Positions 5,905 to 7,218 of a stretch of 7,218 nt of DNA are shown here, one piece after another. Every line of letters starts with the position of its first letter. Position 1 is the first letter of the stretch. The notes beneath the pieces were generated by a model. It saw only the letters and a program-made list of their open reading frames with translations, had not been told where the DNA came from and ran no database searches. Source of the DNA: an uncultured Lachnospiraceae bacterium (lineage in GTDB: Bacteria; Bacillota_A; Clostridia; Lachnospirales; Lachnospiraceae); the NCBI GenBank assembly GCA_947178085.1, contig CAMWWS010000130.1, positions 1 through 7,218 on the forward strand, written 5' to 3'. The translations under genes were made by a program, and so were the position numbers.

Positions 5905-6657
5905 ATGAACTTTCATATACTGACGCTTTTTCCGGAGATGGTCATGCAAGGTCTTAGTACAAGCATACTTGGGAAAGCGCTTGAACGTGGGATTATTTCT
6001 ATAGAAGCTGTTAACATAAGAGACTATACTACTGATAAGCATGGAAAAGTGGACGATTATACTTATGGCGGCGGCGCCGGAATGTTGATGCAGGCACAGC
6101 CTGTTTATGATGCATATCAGGCAGTGACCGGGAAAATATCCGGAAAAAGAACAGCGGAGAATAAGGACGAAAATACTGATAGCAGAATCAGAATGATATA
6201 TGTCACACCTCAAGGCAGGACTTTTAATCAGGAACTTGCAAAGGAACTGGCTAAGGAAGAGGATTTAATATTCTTATGCGGTCACTACGAAGGGATTGAC
6301 GAGAGGGTTTTGGAAGAAATAGTTACGGATTATATTTCAATAGGAGATTATGTACTGACAGGAGGAGAACTGCCTGCTATGGTGATGATTGATTCCATAT
6401 CAAGACTTGTCCCGGGAGTGCTGCATAATGATGAATCGGCAGCAACAGAATCATTTCATAACGATTTGCTGGAATATCCTCAATATTCACGTCCGGAGGT
6501 CTGGATGGGAAAGAGAGTTCCTGAAATATTGCTTTCAGGAGACCATGCCAAAGTTGATAAGTGGAGACTTGAACAGTCCATAGAGAGAACCAGAAGGCTT
6601 CGACCCGATTTATATGAGAAATGGAAACTTCGTCAGGAAACCGGGGAAATGGGGTAA
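5905..6657 (+). CDS. trmD: tRNA (guanine(37)-N1)-methyltransferase TrmD
   Basis: TrmD transfers a methyl group from S-adenosylmethionine to N1 of G37, next to the anticodon of tRNAs reading CNN codons, which prevents +1 frameshifting. The 250-residue length is typical for this SPOUT enzyme. The N-terminus MNFHILTLFPEM is diagnostic, with YGGGAGM at 54-60, GHYEGIDERV at 126-135 and the trefoil-knot segment GDYVLTGGELPA at 147-158 forming the SAM site, then SRLVPGVL (166-173) with the conserved Arg167. The catalytic Asp169 of E. coli TrmD aligns, counting back from the conserved Ser-Phe, with Glu182 here. The C-terminal domain has the usual LLEYPQYSRPEVW and LLSGDHAKVDKWR blocks. A variable charged stretch (about 78-95) sits in a loop. 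The start at 5905 was chosen by ribosome binding site and family N-terminus. Confidence 0.98.
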   Translation: MNFHILTLFPEMVMQGLSTSILGKALERGIISIEAVNIRDYTTDKHGKVDDYTYGGGAGMLMQAQPVYDAYQAVTGKISGKRTAENKDENTDSRIRMIYVTPQGRTFNQELAKELAKEEDLIFLCGHYEGIDERVLEEIVTDYISIGDYVLTGGELPAMVMIDSISRLVPGVLHNDESAATESFHNDLLEYPQYSRPEVWMGKRVPEILLSGDHAKVDKWRLEQSIERTRRLRPDLYEKWKLRQETGEMG

Positions 6658-6690
6658 ACTCATAAAACACTCATGATATTTCCTCAGCCT

Positions 6691-6736
6691 GCGAATTTGT
6701 GTGTCCAAGACATCTGCGATGTCTGCACAAATTTGC
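6691..6736. repeat. Nested palindrome in the trmD-rplS intergenic region
   Basis: An 11-bp outer stem, GCGAATTTGTG (6691-6701) with CACAAATTTGC (6726-6736), one wobble pair, encloses an inner perfect hairpin GACATC-TGC-GATGTC (6709-6723). It begins 33 nt after the trmD stop. There is no T-run, so it is not a standard terminator. It may be a 3' stabilising structure for the trmD message, or a copy of a dispersed palindromic repeat. Confidence 0.6.
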
Positions 6737-6759
6737 GTGTGAAAATTTATTTTTCACAC
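6737..6759. other. Second hairpin, abutting the nested palindrome
   Basis: A perfect 9-bp inverted repeat, GTGTGAAAA (6737-6745) and TTTTCACAC (6751-6759), has a TTTAT loop. It starts at the base after the preceding stem ends, so the two could stack. The U-run lies inside the stem rather than after it, which is unlike an intrinsic terminator. It ends 7 nt before the -35 box of the rplS promoter. Confidence 0.55.
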
Positions 6760-6766
6760 TAAACAC

Positions 6767-6795
6767 TTGCATTTACTATTACAATATGATAAATT
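6767..6795 (+). promoter_or_regulatory. Sigma-A-type extended -10 promoter of rplS
   Basis: TTGCAT (6767-6772) is followed after exactly 17 nt by TAAATT (6790-6795), preceded by TGA at 6787-6789, an extended -10 element. The predicted start is near 6802, giving a leader of about 70 nt. This lets rplS be expressed independently of the upstream operon. Confidence 0.7.
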
Positions 6796-6801
6796 ATTAA
6801 T

Positions 6802-6848
6802 GTTGTGAAAAAGATGGTCCTCTGTTACAAAACGTATTAAGAACATCC
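6802..6848 (+). ncRNA. Candidate L19 ribosomal-protein leader (autoregulatory element)
   Basis: The leader upstream of rplS can fold into an outer stem pairing GATGGTC (6813-6819) with GAACATC (6841-6847), six pairs around one G-A mismatch, and an inner 4-bp stem (6823-6826 with 6831-6834) with an ACAA loop. Its position, size and GGTCCTCTGTTAC motif resemble the L19 leader family described in Firmicutes (Rfam L19_leader), in which L19 is thought to repress its own message. Family membership is from memory and not computed. Confidence 0.55.
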
Positions 6849-6872
6849 AAATTAATTAGGAGGCAAAGTTAT

Positions 6873-7218
6873 ATGTACGAAATTATTAAGGAAATCGAAG
6901 CAGCTCAGGTAAAAGAAACGGTTCCGGAGTTTAACGTAGGTGATACGGTTAAAGTATACGGAAAGATTAAAGAGGGAAACCGTGAAAGAATTCAGGTTTT
7001 TGAAGGCATTGTTTTAAAGAGACAGGGCGGAAGCAATAGAGAAACTTTTACCGTAAGAAAATTATCAAACGGAGTAGGCGTTGAGAAAACATGGCCTCTT
7101 CATTCTCCGAATGTAGAGAGGGTTGAAGTGGTAAGAAGAGGTAAAGTAAGACGTGCAAAATTAAACTACTTGAGAGACCGTGTCGGTAAGAGAGCTAAAG
7201 TTAAAGAAGTGGTAAAAT
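6873..7218 (+). CDS. rplS: 50S ribosomal protein L19 (3' end at window edge)
   Basis: L19 sits at the 30S-50S interface of the large subunit. The frame gives 115 codons plus one base (T) at the window edge. Since L19 is normally about 115 residues, the stop codon probably straddles the edge. Diagnostic blocks are [20 protein letters not shown] (20-39), [13 protein letters not shown] (41-53), [20 protein letters not shown] (59-78), and the [20 protein letters not shown] and [14 protein letters not shown] tail. AGGAGG (6858-6863) lies 9 nt before the ATG. It follows trmD as in most Firmicutes but has its own promoter and probable leader. Confidence 0.97.
   Translation, partial: MYEIIKEIEAAQVKETVPEFNVGDTVKVYGKIKEGNRERIQVFEGIVLKRQGGSNRETFTVRKLSNGVGVEKTWPLHSPNVERVEVVRRGKVRRAKLNYLRDRVGKRAKVKEVVK

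Noticed and set aside
6389..6583. A 64-codon + strand frame inside trmD
   Set aside because: It lies wholly within trmD in another frame, with no ribosome binding site or recognisable motif.

Overview
The window looks like a low-to-moderate GC Firmicute of class Clostridia, most likely Lachnospiraceae. This is inferred from the gene order ylxM-ffh-rpsP-khpA-rimM-trmD-rplS, the strong AGGAGG-type ribosome binding sites and the protein sequences; no 16S or other decisive marker is present. All supported genes are on the + strand. No tRNA, rRNA, CRISPR array, insertion sequence or phage gene was seen.

Region 1 (start to about 2868) is an accessory two-gene unit. The first gene is the 3' part of a UvrA-family ABC ATPase whose 5' end lies outside the window. 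Its motifs are recognisably UvrA but divergent (a paralog rather than the housekeeping UvrA). Its stop codon overlaps, as ATGA, the start of a cytosolic serine hydrolase of the class C beta-lactamase/PBP-like fold. The pair ends at a perfect 10-bp intrinsic terminator.

Region 2 (about 2894 to 6657) is a housekeeping operon joining protein targeting and translation: ylxM and ffh (signal recognition particle), rpsP (30S protein S16), khpA (KH RNA-binding protein), rimM (30S maturation) and trmD (tRNA m1G37 methyltransferase). A sigma-A-type promoter, TTGACA-N17-TAGAAT, drives it, and its -35 box lies inside the right arm of the preceding terminator. A second good terminator-like hairpin lies between khpA and rimM and may lower expression of rimM-trmD relative to the upstream genes.

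Region 3 (6658 to end) is a 215-nt structured intergenic region followed by rplS (50S protein L19). It contains a nested palindrome, a second adjacent hairpin, an extended -10 promoter and a leader resembling the L19 autoregulatory leader of Firmicutes. rplS reads to the window edge and probably ends within the next two bases.

Overall, most of the window is a conserved housekeeping block. I found no convincing undescribed system. The points most worth a second look are the UvrA-paralog/serine-hydrolase pair, the terminator-promoter overlap, the intra-operon terminator and the structured DNA before rplS.
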